A stretch of DNA of 47,456 nucleotides. Source: Companilactobacillus nodensis DSM 19682 = JCM 14932 = NBRC 107160 (lineage in GTDB: Bacteria > Bacillota > Bacilli > Lactobacillales > Lactobacillaceae). The notes beneath the pieces were generated by a model. It saw only the letters and a program-made list of their open reading frames with translations, was not told the origin of the DNA and did no database searches. Where the stretch lies: NCBI RefSeq assembly GCF_000615905.1, contig NZ_BAMN01000016.1, positions 1 to 47,456 on the forward strand. Direction: 5' to 3'. The position numbers and the translations under genes are program-made. This document shows, piece after piece, positions 1-9,582 of this stretch (positions are counted from its first letter, which is position 1; the number at the start of each line of letters is the position of its first letter).

Positions 1-80
1 GTTCAATTAATTTCAACATCATAATTGGTATTGTTGATTACCTACTAATAATACTACGTTTTGCTCCAAATTGTCTAGAT

Positions 81-114
81 AAAAAAATACCAAAGACGAT
101 TGTGTCTTTGGTAT
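81..114 (-). terminator. Rho-independent terminator after ltaS-like gene
   Basis: An 11-bp perfect stem (ATACCAAAGAC with GTCTTTGGTAT) around a 6-nt loop. On the minus strand it is followed by a run of seven T. It lies 13 bp beyond the stop codon of the LTA synthase gene and should end the lafA-lafB-lafC-ltaS transcript. Confidence 0.9.
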
Positions 115-126
115 CAAAGTTGCTAT

Positions 127-2190
127 TTACTTGTCACTGCTTAGTTCTGGTGCGTCAGTGGTATAGAGATCTAGCATTGACTTGTTATCATTTTGGGCTA
201 ATAAACTAGTTCCGTTCTTACCTCTAGCCTTCTTGAGCTCTTTCAATGCAGTACTCTTCTTATATGAATAGTCCTTTTTATTTACTTTGGTGAATCCAGG
301 TACAGTATGGAATCTTAGTAGATCACCATTTATTACACGATCAGATAGAGAAAGTTCAGTTGTAACCTTATTAGATAACTTAGCTTTCTCAGTCGCAGGT
401 ATCTTCTTATCCACTTTACCCGTCTTGGTATTATAGTAGGAACTTCCGACTTTGGTGATATTTGGAGTAACAAAATCACCATTTCTAAATGCTACAACTT
501 GTGGGTGATCCTTAGATAATAGATCACTACCAAATTGAATCATATTCTTGTCGCTTACGCCTAGTAAGTTCAACAGTGTTGGAAGAACATCAATTTCACC
601 ACCATAAGTATGGTTGATTCCACCTTTTAGTCCATCCATATGAATCATAAACGGTACACGTTGGTATTGAGCGTTGTCAAAGTCATTGAATCCTTTGATT
701 CCAGTTAACTTAGACATAGCTTTCTTATGGTTATCTGAAATACCATAGTGATCACCATATAATACGACCATACTATTCTTATCGAGTCCCGTTTCCTTCA
801 TCCAGTTCATGAACTCACCGATAGACTCATCTAAGTATCTAGCTGTCTGAACGTATCCATCAACCGTCTTATCCCCAGTATCCGTCTTAGATATACTCTG
901 GTTCTTCTTATCCAATGTATATGGATAGTGGTTGGTTACAGTAATTAGTTTTGCATAGAATGGTTGCGGCAATTGTTCAACATACTTAGCCGAATCCTTC
1001 AAGAAAATCTTATCCTTCATACCATAACCGACTTCATAGTCCTTCTTGATCTTATAGTAATCTGAACTGAAGAAGTAGTCGTATCCCCATGACTTATATG
1101 CATTATCACGGTTCCAGAAACTTGGAACATCCCCATGGAATGAAGCTGTAGTATAACCATGTTGGTCCAAAATAGCTGGTGCTGCCTGGAATGTATTAGT
1201 TGTACCATCAGTAACCATAGCTGAACCTTCTGGTAATCCGAACAATGAGTTCTCCAACATCAATTCAGCATCGGCAGTCTTACCCTGTCCAACTTGATTA
1301 AAGAAGTTGTCAAAACTTAGAGTATCGTCCTCATGATAAAGTTTATTCAAATTAGGAGTTACTTCTTCCCCATCCCACTTGAAGTCGATCATAAACTGTT
1401 GAAGACTCTCCAAATGAATGACAAAGACATTCTTACCCTTAGCTACACCTGTGTATTCAACATTTGGTGTCACATAGTTGTTCTTCATATACTTCTCTAT
1501 CGAATCCAGGTCTGAACTCTTAGACTGTGCCTTAACAGCATTAGTTTGCGAAGTTTTAACTACATCATAAATATTAAAAACATTAAGTCCTAAGTACTTA
1601 ACAATGTAGTTATTATCAAATGTTCTTGTTAATAATTGTGAACGATCACTTTCAGCTAGCGTCAAGTTGGCACCGAATAGAAGAACCGCAAGTGAACTTA
1701 TCAATACTGGAATTCTCCAATTCAGTCGCTTAACATCCATTCTTATCACATGGAATGCAAGCAATAGTACTAATATCAAGACATCTAAGAAGACCAAGAA
1801 GTCAGTTGGCTTAACGATTCCAAGAATACTCTTACCTAGGTTATTGGAAACTGAGCCTGAACCCTTGATCAGAACCATTGTTAGAAAATCCGAGAATTCA
1901 CGATAGTACAAAATATTAGAGAATAACCATACAGTATCCAAGAAATCAACTATCAATAAGAATATGTATGACTTTCTCCCTTTCATATATAACGCGATAC
2001 CAAATAGCAATAACATTATCGGTATTGGGTTAATTATCATCAAGAATGTCTGAATCGACCCTTTAACACCTAAGTTAAACTTATTTTGATAGGCATATAC
2101 AGTTTTAATAGTGTATAAAAGTACAGCCAAGACTACGAATCCCAGCCTAGTATTTAAAAAATTAGAAATACTTTTAGCAATACGCTTCAT
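127..2190 (-). CDS. ltaS: LTA synthase family protein (sulfatase-fold phosphoglycerol transferase)
   Basis: Membrane enzyme of the LtaS family, which polymerises glycerol-phosphate from phosphatidylglycerol on the outer leaflet. About five hydrophobic segments fill residues 1-180; the extracellular sulfatase-type domain covers roughly 250-560. Visible active-site features: Glu261 in HLES, the nucleophile Thr305 in GQGKTADAE, the FHGD segment near 351, and the metal-binding YGDH at 478-481. The length (687 aa) fits the family. It is last in a run with two glycolipid glycosyltransferases and a flippase-like gene, 41 bp after the latter, so glycolipid anchor and polymer synthesis are probably co-transcribed. 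It could be the main synthase or a primase-type paralogue; sequence alone does not decide. Confidence 0.88.
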   Translation of the reverse strand: MKRIAKSISNFLNTRLGFVVLAVLLYTIKTVYAYQNKFNLGVKGSIQTFLMIINPIPIMLLLFGIALYMKGRKSYIFLLIVDFLDTVWLFSNILYYREFSDFLTMVLIKGSGSVSNNLGKSILGIVKPTDFLVFLDVLILVLLLAFHVIRMDVKRLNWRIPVLISSLAVLLFGANLTLAESDRSQLLTRTFDNNYIVKYLGLNVFNIYDVVKTSQTNAVKAQSKSSDLDSIEKYMKNNYVTPNVEYTGVAKGKNVFVIHLESLQQFMIDFKWDGEEVTPNLNKLYHEDDTLSFDNFFNQVGQGKTADAELMLENSLFGLPEGSAMVTDGTTNTFQAAPAILDQHGYTTASFHGDVPSFWNRDNAYKSWGYDYFFSSDYYKIKKDYEVGYGMKDKIFLKDSAKYVEQLPQPFYAKLITVTNHYPYTLDKKNQSISKTDTGDKTVDGYVQTARYLDESIGEFMNWMKETGLDKNSMVVLYGDHYGISDNHKKAMSKLTGIKGFNDFDNAQYQRVPFMIHMDGLKGGINHTYGGEIDVLPTLLNLLGVSDKNMIQFGSDLLSKDHPQVVAFRNGDFVTPNITKVGSSYYNTKTGKVDKKIPATEKAKLSNKVTTELSLSDRVINGDLLRFHTVPGFTKVNKKDYSYKKSTALKELKKARGKNGTSLLAQNDNKSMLDLYTTDAPELSSDK

Positions 2191-2231
2191 TATTTACGCT
2201 CCATAGATTTACTAACAACTTTTACGATGTC

Positions 2232-3241
2232 TCATTTAATTTTGGGTTTCTTCGAAACCGCAATAATCCCCAAAAACATCCCCAAATAATATGTAATAAA
2301 TCTCCATAAAAACATACCTAGAATCAAACCTGATGGTGAAGGAATGAATCCAGCAAACAGTGTTTTGAAACTAAATTCCGCTCCACCTGAACCCCCAGGA
2401 ATCGGAAAAATAGATGTGATCATTACAATCATTATGTGCATCACTAAAACATCAACAACATTTACATGATCACAATTGAGTGCCAACAGTACGAAATAAA
2501 CTACAAAATAGTATAAGAATAGTTGAACAATCGTTAGTAATGACGCTTTGATAACTTTTTTCTTCTCACGCTTTAATACTAAACTCTCATTGTAGAAACT
2601 ATCAATACTTTCAATAGTTGACTTTAAAATTCTATCACGTTTCTCCTCTTTTAGAAAAAACAAAATAGGTTTAAGAATAACATGAACCATTTTCTTAGTG
2701 AAATCATAATAATACATGACCATTAGCAAAAATGAGATGGTAATCAAATGAATGACCATTCCAAACAAAATTAAAGTAGCAAGTCCCGAGAAATGTTGTG
2801 CAACACTCCTAAAACTCACTACCATTGCAACAACGAAATTAACCAATACCATTGCTTGGTAAATAATAAACTTCATCAACAATACTGAACTTGCTCGTCC
2901 AGGATCAATCTTAGACTGCATCAAACCAACTAGTTGAGCTGGTTGTCCACCAGAAGAAAAAGGTGTTATAGCATTAAAAAGTGCCTGGATAAGGGGAATA
3001 CGATACATTTCCCAAACACCAAACTTTCGATCTTCCTTCTTTTTTAACAGCGTATGAAGTACCAACGCCTCTACTGCATAAGACAAAAGAATTGATAAGA
3101 GTGCCACGCTAACCAGCCATAATTTAAACTCTTAAAAGTTGTAACCAGTGACCGGAAATCAATTTTTCTAGCTTCCCACCAAAAAATACTGATTCCTAGC
3201 CCCAGCATTACAAATAATGCAACTATATTTTTTCTACTCAT
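2232..3241 (-). pseudogene. lafC: LafC-like membrane protein (MprF/UPF0104-type flippase domain), frameshifted
   Basis: The reading frame opens with ATG at 3241, overlapping the lafB stop by one base (TAATG), and codes for MSRKNIVALF... up to LNYGWLA. Near 3107-3109 the frame breaks, and the rest (from VALLSILLSYAVEALVLH, 291 codons) continues in another frame. Restoring one base, most simply GCGGTG for GCGTG, gives about 336 aa, normal for this polytopic family with six to eight hydrophobic segments and the PGGSGGAEFSF motif. Related proteins follow lafA-lafB in Listeria and lactobacilli, where they are linked to LTA glycolipid handling. Either a real -1 mutation or a consensus error in a G doublet; the strong upstream coupling argues for one original gene. 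Confidence 0.8.
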
Positions 3242-4275
3242 TATTTATCCCGTTTAGCGATTTTATATTGGTCAGTATAGAATTCATACCAAATCTTACT
3301 TAAATTATCCTCTGAATACTGTTCAGTGGCTTCTCGAGACTTCTTCTTAAAAGCCTTAAGAATATCTCTGTGTGCTGCAGCCTTGTTAATAAAATCATTC
3401 ATATCTGAATAATTTCTAGCTGGCTGATAATATCCATAGATTATAGCACGATAAAGATCCAAATCTCTCAATAATACAGGTGCACCACAAGCAAATGCCT
3501 CTAATACAGACATTGGGAACAGTTCATCATACGATGGCAACAAGAATAAATCACAAGCATTATAATAATCAACCAATTCATTGCGATCAACGATACCAGT
3601 AAACTTCATATTCTTAGGAGCATTATCGATCATGTCCTTGTAGCGGTCATATCCATCAGTGATCTTACCAAATGAAAATCCACCTGCCCAAATAAATTGG
3701 ATATCTGGATTACCCTTAGCTAATTTGTAAAAATCATCGATACCCTTGCGTTCTTGAACTTGTCCATCACCGAAAACGATGAACTTGTCTTCAGGTACAC
3801 CGATCTTTTTACGAAAAGCCTTTTTCTCTTCAGCAGACTTCTCATAAAAGTTCTCAGTCGAAACAAAGTTAGGAATATATTTGATTTTCTTACGATCAAG
3901 TCCATGAGCCACTAGTTTATCAATAAAAGTTGGATTCACAACAACTATTTGATCCATTCTCTTATAAAAATTAATTACGTATTTATAGAAGATTGACTTA
4001 GCAGGTTCAGGCAACTTTATACTACCTTCAAGTGTTTCTGGCAAAAAATGAACATAGCCTATCTTACGGCCTCTTTTTTTAGAAAAGGTTGAAAGATAGA
4101 ACTGCGGATCGATCGTATGATAATGACTCAAATCACTGCGTCCATAATCGTTTATTTTGATCTCGAATTTGTCACTTAAACGTTCTTTCAGCAAGTTGAT
4201 CAATTCTTTGTAGGCACTGCCGACACCTTGTCCGGCAACTTTATCTGCTGATGAAAACATTGTTATCTTAATCAT
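3241..4275 (-). CDS. lafB: Glycosyltransferase family 4, second glucosyl/galactosyltransferase of the LTA glycolipid anchor
   Basis: GT-B fold, GT4-type enzyme of 344 aa. The C-terminal half has the family core: GDGQVQERKGIDDF near 170, then FLLPSYDELFPMSVLEAFACGAPVL around 245-270, with the E-x7-E-like nucleotide-sugar site. It overlaps lafA by 8 bp and has a strong GGAGGAG ribosome site, so translation is coupled. By position after the diacylglycerol glucosyltransferase it probably adds the second hexose to make diglycosyl-diacylglycerol. The sugar added (glucose or galactose) cannot be read from the sequence. Confidence 0.82.
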   Translation of the reverse strand: MIKITMFSSADKVAGQGVGSAYKELINLLKERLSDKFEIKINDYGRSDLSHYHTIDPQFYLSTFSKKRGRKIGYVHFLPETLEGSIKLPEPAKSIFYKYVINFYKRMDQIVVVNPTFIDKLVAHGLDRKKIKYIPNFVSTENFYEKSAEEKKAFRKKIGVPEDKFIVFGDGQVQERKGIDDFYKLAKGNPDIQFIWAGGFSFGKITDGYDRYKDMIDNAPKNMKFTGIVDRNELVDYYNACDLFLLPSYDELFPMSVLEAFACGAPVLLRDLDLYRAIIYGYYQPARNYSDMNDFINKAAAHRDILKAFKKKSREATEQYSEDNLSKIWYEFYTDQYKIAKRDK

Positions 4276-5467
4276 TCGAATACTCCTCCGGATCTATTGA
4301 CGAATCTGAAAGTTCTTCCCTGACAAAGTATTCTTCTGAGCGATGGTAGAAATCTAAAATAGAATTACCAAAACTATCCGAAGAAATATTGTAAAGGATC
4401 TTCTGCCTTGCATCACGATCATCAAATGAGCTCGGGTGATCAAGGTAGGCAATAATTCTAGGTACTAACTGACTGTCTTGAGAGAATGTTACACCAACTG
4501 AAGGATCTGTCAAAAGCTGATCTGTGTACGGTGCACTTCTAACTACGATCTTCAATCCTGAAGCAATGGCCTCAATGTATGTTAATCCTTGAGATTCCGT
4601 ATCACTCGAGGACACAAAAATATTCGCCATATGGTAATATGGTGAGATTTTATCATGATCAACTTCACCGGTAAAAGTGACACTATCACTGATACCTAAG
4701 TCTTTAGACATTTGAACTAGTTCATCCATATCTGGTCCATCACCGACAATAACTAATTTAATGTCCGGATTGTACTTTAATAATTCTGGCATTGATCTAA
4801 GCATGTGATCAATTTTCTTTTCCAAGGCGATCCGACTCAACATCAAAATAACTGGTGTATCTTCTGAAATGCCAAGTTGTTCACGTATATCTAACGCATT
4901 GACTGGCTTAGTGTACTCTGACAAGTCAACTCCAGTTGGAATAATTGAAATTGGTGCCGGTACATCATATCGATCTAGTGTCGATTTAACTTGTTTACTT
5001 GGAGCAACAACGCCCGAAGCATTTTTTAAGAACATTCGTGACATTTGCTTAACATGATATGGCTTGAGTAAATGTCCATTCAAGACATAGTGTAAATAAT
5101 CCTCGTACATTGTGTGATACGTGTGAACAAACGGTATCTTTAATTGCTTTGCAACAAATTTACCCATCATTCCCATTGAGAATTCCGTCTGCGTGTGAAC
5201 AATATCTAGCTTCAATTCCTTAGCAAGATCAACCGCATGGAACATTCCTCTAATGGCAATTCTTCTATCAGTAAATGATATGAACGGAACACTTCCTACA
5301 CGGAAAATATTTGGTTCAATTGTTTTTTTAGAAACATTAGGATCAGTCGTTGTAAAAATATAAACCGAATTTCCTTTTCGTTCCAAATCGTTCTTTAATG
5401 TCTGGATCGATGTAGCTACTCCACTAACTTGAGGGAAGTATGTATCGGTAAAGATTCCGATATTCAT
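4268..5467 (-). CDS. lafA: 1,2-diacylglycerol 3-glucosyltransferase (GT4)
   Basis: 399-aa GT4 enzyme beginning MNIGIFTDTYFPQVSGVATS, the typical N-terminus of monoglucosyl-diacylglycerol synthases. The acceptor-side HTYHTMYEDYLHY motif is near residue 117. The donor-binding segment SSSDTESQGLTYIEAIASGL is in the C-terminal half, around residue 285. It makes the first step of the LTA glycolipid anchor at the inner membrane face. Start chosen by a GAGGAG site 7-8 nt upstream. It is first in the lafA-lafB-lafC-ltaS group; the only room for a private promoter is the 38 bp between it and the queT terminator, which contains TATAAT. Confidence 0.88.
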   Translation of the reverse strand: MNIGIFTDTYFPQVSGVATSIQTLKNDLERKGNSVYIFTTTDPNVSKKTIEPNIFRVGSVPFISFTDRRIAIRGMFHAVDLAKELKLDIVHTQTEFSMGMMGKFVAKQLKIPFVHTYHTMYEDYLHYVLNGHLLKPYHVKQMSRMFLKNASGVVAPSKQVKSTLDRYDVPAPISIIPTGVDLSEYTKPVNALDIREQLGISEDTPVILMLSRIALEKKIDHMLRSMPELLKYNPDIKLVIVGDGPDMDELVQMSKDLGISDSVTFTGEVDHDKISPYYHMANIFVSSSDTESQGLTYIEAIASGLKIVVRSAPYTDQLLTDPSVGVTFSQDSQLVPRIIAYLDHPSSFDDRDARQKILYNISSDSFGNSILDFYHRSEEYFVREELSDSSIDPEEYSND

Positions 5468-5505
5468 AAAAACATCTCCTCACAATCTTTATAATGATGA
5501 TTATA

Positions 5506-5536
5506 ACAAAAAAAAGGAGGAATCACTTCCCCCTTT
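5506..5536 (-). terminator. Rho-independent terminator after queT
   Basis: On the minus strand AAAGGGGGAA pairs with TTCCTCCTTT (one G-U) around a 4-nt loop, followed by a long T run. It starts a few bases after the queT stop and separates queT from lafA. Confidence 0.85.
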
Positions 5537-5542
5537 ATAGTC

Positions 5543-6031
5543 TTAATTAATTAATTTACTGAAATTGCGGTTTTTCATTAAGAAATAAAAAATTGCAGCT
5601 CCAATCGCAACTACGACAACTTCGCCAAGTGCCACTGATCCAGCGTTGATCCAAAATGGTATCTTCAAGACAAAATGTAATTCCGCACCAACGATAATTC
5701 CGTTAACAACGGCACAGATTACTGGAACTGTCCAGATCCATTTCATCTTAGATGGAACCAGTGTAATCAAGTAACAAGCTACGGCTGTTGCTAGTGTACC
5801 AACTATCATATCGATAGCTGTAACACTGAAGATATTGGAAATAAAACATCCAATGATCAATGACCAACTGTACTTGTGATTGAAAAATGGCAATAACATC
5901 AGGATCTCAGAAACCCTAAACTGAACTGGGCCATACGAAAAGGCTGATAGTCCAGGTGCAGCCGTCACCGCCACATACAAGGCAGCAATAATTGCTAACT
6001 GAGTTATATCCCTAGTCTTTAATTTGTTCAT
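5543..6031 (-). CDS. queT: QueT-type queuosine precursor ECF transporter substrate-binding (S) component
   Basis: 162-aa very hydrophobic protein with five to six membrane segments and the family stretch PGLSAFSYGPVQFRVSEILMLLPFF near residues 26-50. QueT proteins are the S components that pair with the general ECF module to import queuosine precursors such as preQ1. The gene stands alone, with its own promoter, a preQ1-I-type riboswitch in the leader and its own terminator. That riboswitch independently supports the call. The ribosome site GGGGGA lies 9 nt before ATG and forms part of the riboswitch expression platform. Confidence 0.9.
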   Translation of the reverse strand: MNKLKTRDITQLAIIAALYVAVTAAPGLSAFSYGPVQFRVSEILMLLPFFNHKYSWSLIIGCFISNIFSVTAIDMIVGTLATAVACYLITLVPSKMKWIWTVPVICAVVNGIIVGAELHFVLKIPFWINAGSVALGEVVVVAIGAAIFYFLMKNRNFSKLIN

Positions 6032-6040
6032 AGAAAAAAA

Positions 6041-6084
6041 TCCCCCACTGTTTTTATTTTGGACAGGTTACCAGAAAAACTGTC
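6041..6084 (-). promoter_or_regulatory. preQ1-I-type riboswitch in the queT leader
   Basis: Minus strand: P1 is GACAG (6084-6080) with CTGTC (6066-6062). The 13-nt loop ends in GGTAAC, resembling the CAGUAACC loop of class I preQ1 aptamers. An A-rich tail (AAAATAAAAACAG) follows. The tail CAG can pair with loop CTG to form the class I H-type pseudoknot, and the ribosome site GTGGGGGA follows directly, so ligand binding would hide it. Compactness, A-rich tail and the queT target all match the class. The call is by eye; no covariance search was run. Confidence 0.75.
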
Positions 6085-6090
6085 TTAAAT

Positions 6091-6119
6091 AGATTAACGT
6101 ATTTTAGATTAGACATCAA
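6091..6119 (-). promoter_or_regulatory. Sigma-A-type promoter of queT
   Basis: Minus strand TTGATG, 17-nt spacer, TAATCT. The predicted start falls 6-7 nt downstream, directly at the first base pair of the riboswitch P1 stem, which supports both calls. Confidence 0.6.
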
Positions 6120-6121
6120 AT

Positions 6122-6145
6122 AAAAAAAGAAGCCAAATGGCTTCT
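6122..6145 (-). terminator. Terminator after the deoxynucleoside kinase gene
   Basis: Minus strand AGAAGCC, loop ATTT, GGCTTCT, then seven T. It starts 13 bp after the kinase stop codon and isolates it from queT. Confidence 0.88.
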
Positions 6146-6158
6146 TCTAATTTTAATA

Positions 6159-6812
6159 TTAGTTATTTGCTGTAATTCGGTGTTTTGCCAATTCAGCATC
6201 GATTTGGTCTAACACTTTTTGGAGATCATCTGGATTCTCAACGAAGTCATACTTGTCTCCATCAATCTTCATCTTAGGACTGTAATCATAGTCATCATAC
6301 CAGCCATCATAACGGCCAAGTAAGTTATGGTAGTACTCAACCAATGATGGATCTTGTTCTGGTTGTTCGTAATCACGACCACGTTTCTCAATGCGCTTGA
6401 TCATCGTATCATATGAAATATCGATATGAACTAGCAAATCAGGAGCTTTTTTAGCAGCAGCAAATGGTAATTCTTGCATCATATTGTCTAGCAATTCATC
6501 ATAAACTTTAACTTCTTGTGGTGTAGCACGTCCCATATCAGCGTTCATATGGAAGAATAATGAATCCTCGTAAATTGAACGGTCCAATACATTATTATCA
6601 TCCACCATTGCTTGTTTGATAGACTCAAAACGTTTGTTCAAAAAGTAAATTTGTAATAGAAATGCATATTTTTTAGGATCAGCATAAAAAAGTGGTAACA
6701 CGGGATTGTTATCTACTTGTTCATAGAATGCCTCTGTTCCTAAATGTTTTGACAAAATAGTTGCCAATGAACTCTTACCGGCTCCAATAGTGCCGCTCAA
6801 TACGATCATCAT
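6159..6812 (-). CDS. Deoxynucleoside kinase (deoxyadenosine/deoxyguanosine/deoxycytidine type)
   Basis: 217-aa dNK-family kinase that phosphorylates salvaged deoxynucleosides to 5'-monophosphates. P-loop GTIGAGKSSL lies at residues 7-16, the DRS motif (LDRSIYEDSLFF) near 78, and the lid Arg-rich segment IEKRGRDYEQ near 141. The GGAGGAG site precedes two adjacent ATG codons (6812 and 6809); either could be used. Lactobacilli often carry two such genes in tandem (dAK/dGK), but only one is here, so the base preference is not resolved. Monocistronic, with its own terminator. Confidence 0.85.
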   Translation of the reverse strand: MMIVLSGTIGAGKSSLATILSKHLGTEAFYEQVDNNPVLPLFYADPKKYAFLLQIYFLNKRFESIKQAMVDDNNVLDRSIYEDSLFFHMNADMGRATPQEVKVYDELLDNMMQELPFAAAKKAPDLLVHIDISYDTMIKRIEKRGRDYEQPEQDPSLVEYYHNLLGRYDGWYDDYDYSPKMKIDGDKYDFVENPDDLQKVLDQIDAELAKHRITANN

Positions 6813-7040
6813 TATTCTCCTCCAACCAATTCATTAAATAATCTGTAAAAAATCAACATTCACTATAATACCACTTCATGACTAGATATTGTATACAAAT
6901 ATAAGTCTTAACCATATATGGTAGTGATTTCACATGTATACTCCTTGACACGGTGGGATTCATATTCCTCAAAAATTCTAATTTCACAATATAATTGCCA
7001 TCAATGTTAGAATATTAATGCAAAATGGGAGGAGCAAAAA

Positions 7041-9572
7041 ATGGCAATCAGACATAAGAATTATATTCCAGATAATATCGAGGTTCGTGGTGCAAATGCC
7101 AACAATCTCAAAAACTTAAATATAGATATTCCACTAAATTCATTCGTGGCGATCACCGGTGTTTCCGGATCAGGAAAATCATCCCTCGCAATGGACACCA
7201 TCTATTCTGAAGGTGCTAGAAAATATCTCAACGCTCTATCAACATACACTAGAAGACGTATCACCCAAATGGGACGTTCAAATGTCAAAGAAATCAAAAA
7301 CCTCCCTTCAACAATTGCTTTACGCCAAAGACCCGTAGTCCCTGGTGTTCGTTCAACAGTCGGAACAATGACAGAAAGCTTGAACATCCTACGACTAATG
7401 TTCTCTAGACTTGCTTCTGTCAAATGTCCTAATGGACATCGCTTGGACCCTACTCTAAAAATATCTCAAGTTATGGACTTACCTACATCAGATGACGAGA
7501 TGGGTGTTTTGACTTGCCCAGTTTGCCATGTTCATTTCATGGCATTCGGTGCAGAAGACTTTGCCTTCAATTCAACTGGGGCTTGCCCAACTTGCCAAGG
7601 TACAGGATTTCTTAAGACGATTGAGCTTGATAAGATCATCCCTGACAAGACTCTGACTATCTCCCAAGGAGCTGTCCGTTCATGGCGCCTACCTGGACGT
7701 TCACTTCAAATAGAGCTTGCCGAACAATTAGGAGTTAGAATCAACGTTCCGTTTGACACATTGACCGATAAAGAAAAAGATATCGTTATTAACGGTAAAG
7801 GTGTCAAACGAGAAGTCATCGTTCCTACATCAACTGGTAAGTCATTCAAACTAAATGCACTGTACGAAAATGCTATCGATTCTGTAAAACACAGTTTGAA
7901 GAGCGCCAAAAATGAAAATACATTAAAACGCTTGGGCCGATTCTACTCGACTAAGGAATGTCCTAATTGTTTAGGCAGTCGCTTTGATCCCAAATTATTC
8001 AATAATGAGTTAGTCGGCAAAAACATTGCTCAAGTTTGCCAACTAAGCATTAATCAACTACAAGACTTCTGCGCGGAAATTCTAAACTGGTTACCTGAAG
8101 ATATGCAAAAATTGGGTAAAAATCTAACTAACGAATTATTGGAGTTACTACAACCGATCGATGATCTAGGATTAAACTACCTGACTTTGACACGTGCCGG
8201 TAATACTTTATCAACCGGTGAATTGCAACGAATTCAATTAGCTAGAACTATCCGTAACCAAATGACTGGTGTCCTGTACGTCTTGGACGAACCCAGCGTT
8301 GGCTTGCATCCAGCTAATGTCACAGGATTAATCAAGATTCTGCGCGAATTGGTTAAACTTGGTAATTCACTAATCGTGGTCGATCACGATACTAGTATCA
8401 TTGCTGCCGCTGACTATGTCATTGAAATTGGTCCATCATCCGGTGCTAGTGGTGGGAAAGTCATCTCGCAAGGTACGGTCGAAGATATCAAGAATAATCA
8501 AGACTCAGTGATTGAACCCTACTTAACTGGTAAGGCTAATATAATTCAGCACAAACATATTGAACCCTTTAATAAGGGAACAATCGATGTAGAAATCAGT
8601 GACCGCTTCAACATTCACAATATGAAAGCAAAGTTCAGTAAAGAATCATTGAATGTCGTCTCTGGTATGTCCGGATCAGGTAAAACCACACTCGTCTTCG
8701 ACAGTTTCATCAATGCTCTTGAAGACAGAATAAATGGTGACCCGATGCCAAGTTTCGTTAAAAAACTCGATACTGATGGTATTAAAAATGTCCTAACTGT
8801 CGATTCAACACCAATCGGTAAAAATGTCCGTTCCACCGTCGCTACATATACCAAGATACTCGATAAGGTCCGCAAACTATTTGCTGGAACTGACCAAGCC
8901 AAAGCCAAAAAGTACACTTCTAGTTATTTTTCTTACAATAATAAAGAAGGTGCCTGTCCTAACTGTGGCGGTACTGGTGTAATCACTCTGGATATCCAAT
9001 ACCTTCCGGACATGGTTGAAACTTGCCCCGTCTGCAACGGTAATCGTTACAACTCGGATATCTTGGCAATTACTTGGCACGGTAAAAATATTGCTGAAAT
9101 ATTAAACATGTCAATTACCGAAGCTGCTGAATTCTTCAAGGATGAGTCCAATATTGAAGGTACCATTGATACTCTGAATGAAATTGGCTTGAGTTACTTA
9201 GAACTCGGCGAAAGCACTCCTACCCTATCTGGTGGTGAGGCTCAACGTCTCAAACTAGTTACTTATATGAAGCGAAGCCAAAAGAATCAATTATTTGTCT
9301 TCGATGAGCCTAGTGTCGGTCTTCATCCTAAGGATGTTTCAGTTTTGATAAATGTCTTTAATAAATTAATTAATAATCATGCTACAGTTATTGTTATTGA
9401 ACATGATTTAGATATTATTGCTAACGCTGACTATATTAATGATCTTGGCCCTGAAGGTGGTATCAACGGTGGTAAAATTATAGCCAGTGGAACTCCAAAA
9501 GATATTTGTGCGGCAAGCAATAGTATTACCGGTAAATATCTTCAAGAGCACATGAAACTATTTAACATTTAA
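7041..9572 (+). CDS. UvrA-like ABC ATPase (UvrA2 type, excinuclease ABC subunit A paralogue)
   Basis: 843 aa, shorter than housekeeping UvrA (about 940-950), as usual for UvrA2-class proteins tied to drug or DNA-damage tolerance. Two ABC halves are seen. Half one: Walker A GVSGSGKSSL near 40, cysteine pairs CPVC and CPTC (about 162-190), signature LSTGELQR (393), Walker B VLDEPSVGLHP. Half two: GMSGSGKTTL near 542, zinc motif CPNCGGTG with CPVCNG (about 638-665), signature LSGGEAQR, FDEPSVGLHP. The first signature is LSTGE rather than LSGGE. Good GGGAGGAG site. The broken phosphodiesterase gene follows 10 bp downstream. Function in repair or resistance is inferred. Confidence 0.85.
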   Translation: MAIRHKNYIPDNIEVRGANANNLKNLNIDIPLNSFVAITGVSGSGKSSLAMDTIYSEGARKYLNALSTYTRRRITQMGRSNVKEIKNLPSTIALRQRPVVPGVRSTVGTMTESLNILRLMFSRLASVKCPNGHRLDPTLKISQVMDLPTSDDEMGVLTCPVCHVHFMAFGAEDFAFNSTGACPTCQGTGFLKTIELDKIIPDKTLTISQGAVRSWRLPGRSLQIELAEQLGVRINVPFDTLTDKEKDIVINGKGVKREVIVPTSTGKSFKLNALYENAIDSVKHSLKSAKNENTLKRLGRFYSTKECPNCLGSRFDPKLFNNELVGKNIAQVCQLSINQLQDFCAEILNWLPEDMQKLGKNLTNELLELLQPIDDLGLNYLTLTRAGNTLSTGELQRIQLARTIRNQMTGVLYVLDEPSVGLHPANVTGLIKILRELVKLGNSLIVVDHDTSIIAAADYVIEIGPSSGASGGKVISQGTVEDIKNNQDSVIEPYLTGKANIIQHKHIEPFNKGTIDVEISDRFNIHNMKAKFSKESLNVVSGMSGSGKTTLVFDSFINALEDRINGDPMPSFVKKLDTDGIKNVLTVDSTPIGKNVRSTVATYTKILDKVRKLFAGTDQAKAKKYTSSYFSYNNKEGACPNCGGTGVITLDIQYLPDMVETCPVCNGNRYNSDILAITWHGKNIAEILNMSITEAAEFFKDESNIEGTIDTLNEIGLSYLELGESTPTLSGGEAQRLKLVTYMKRSQKNQLFVFDEPSVGLHPKDVSVLINVFNKLINNHATVIVIEHDLDIIANADYINDLGPEGGINGGKIIASGTPKDICAASNSITGKYLQEHMKLFNI

Positions 9573-9582
9573 AGGAATAACT

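Noticed and set aside
8615-9080. Antisense frames within the UvrA-like gene
   Set aside because: They are shadows of conserved ABC and zinc-motif codons; no start signals or family features.
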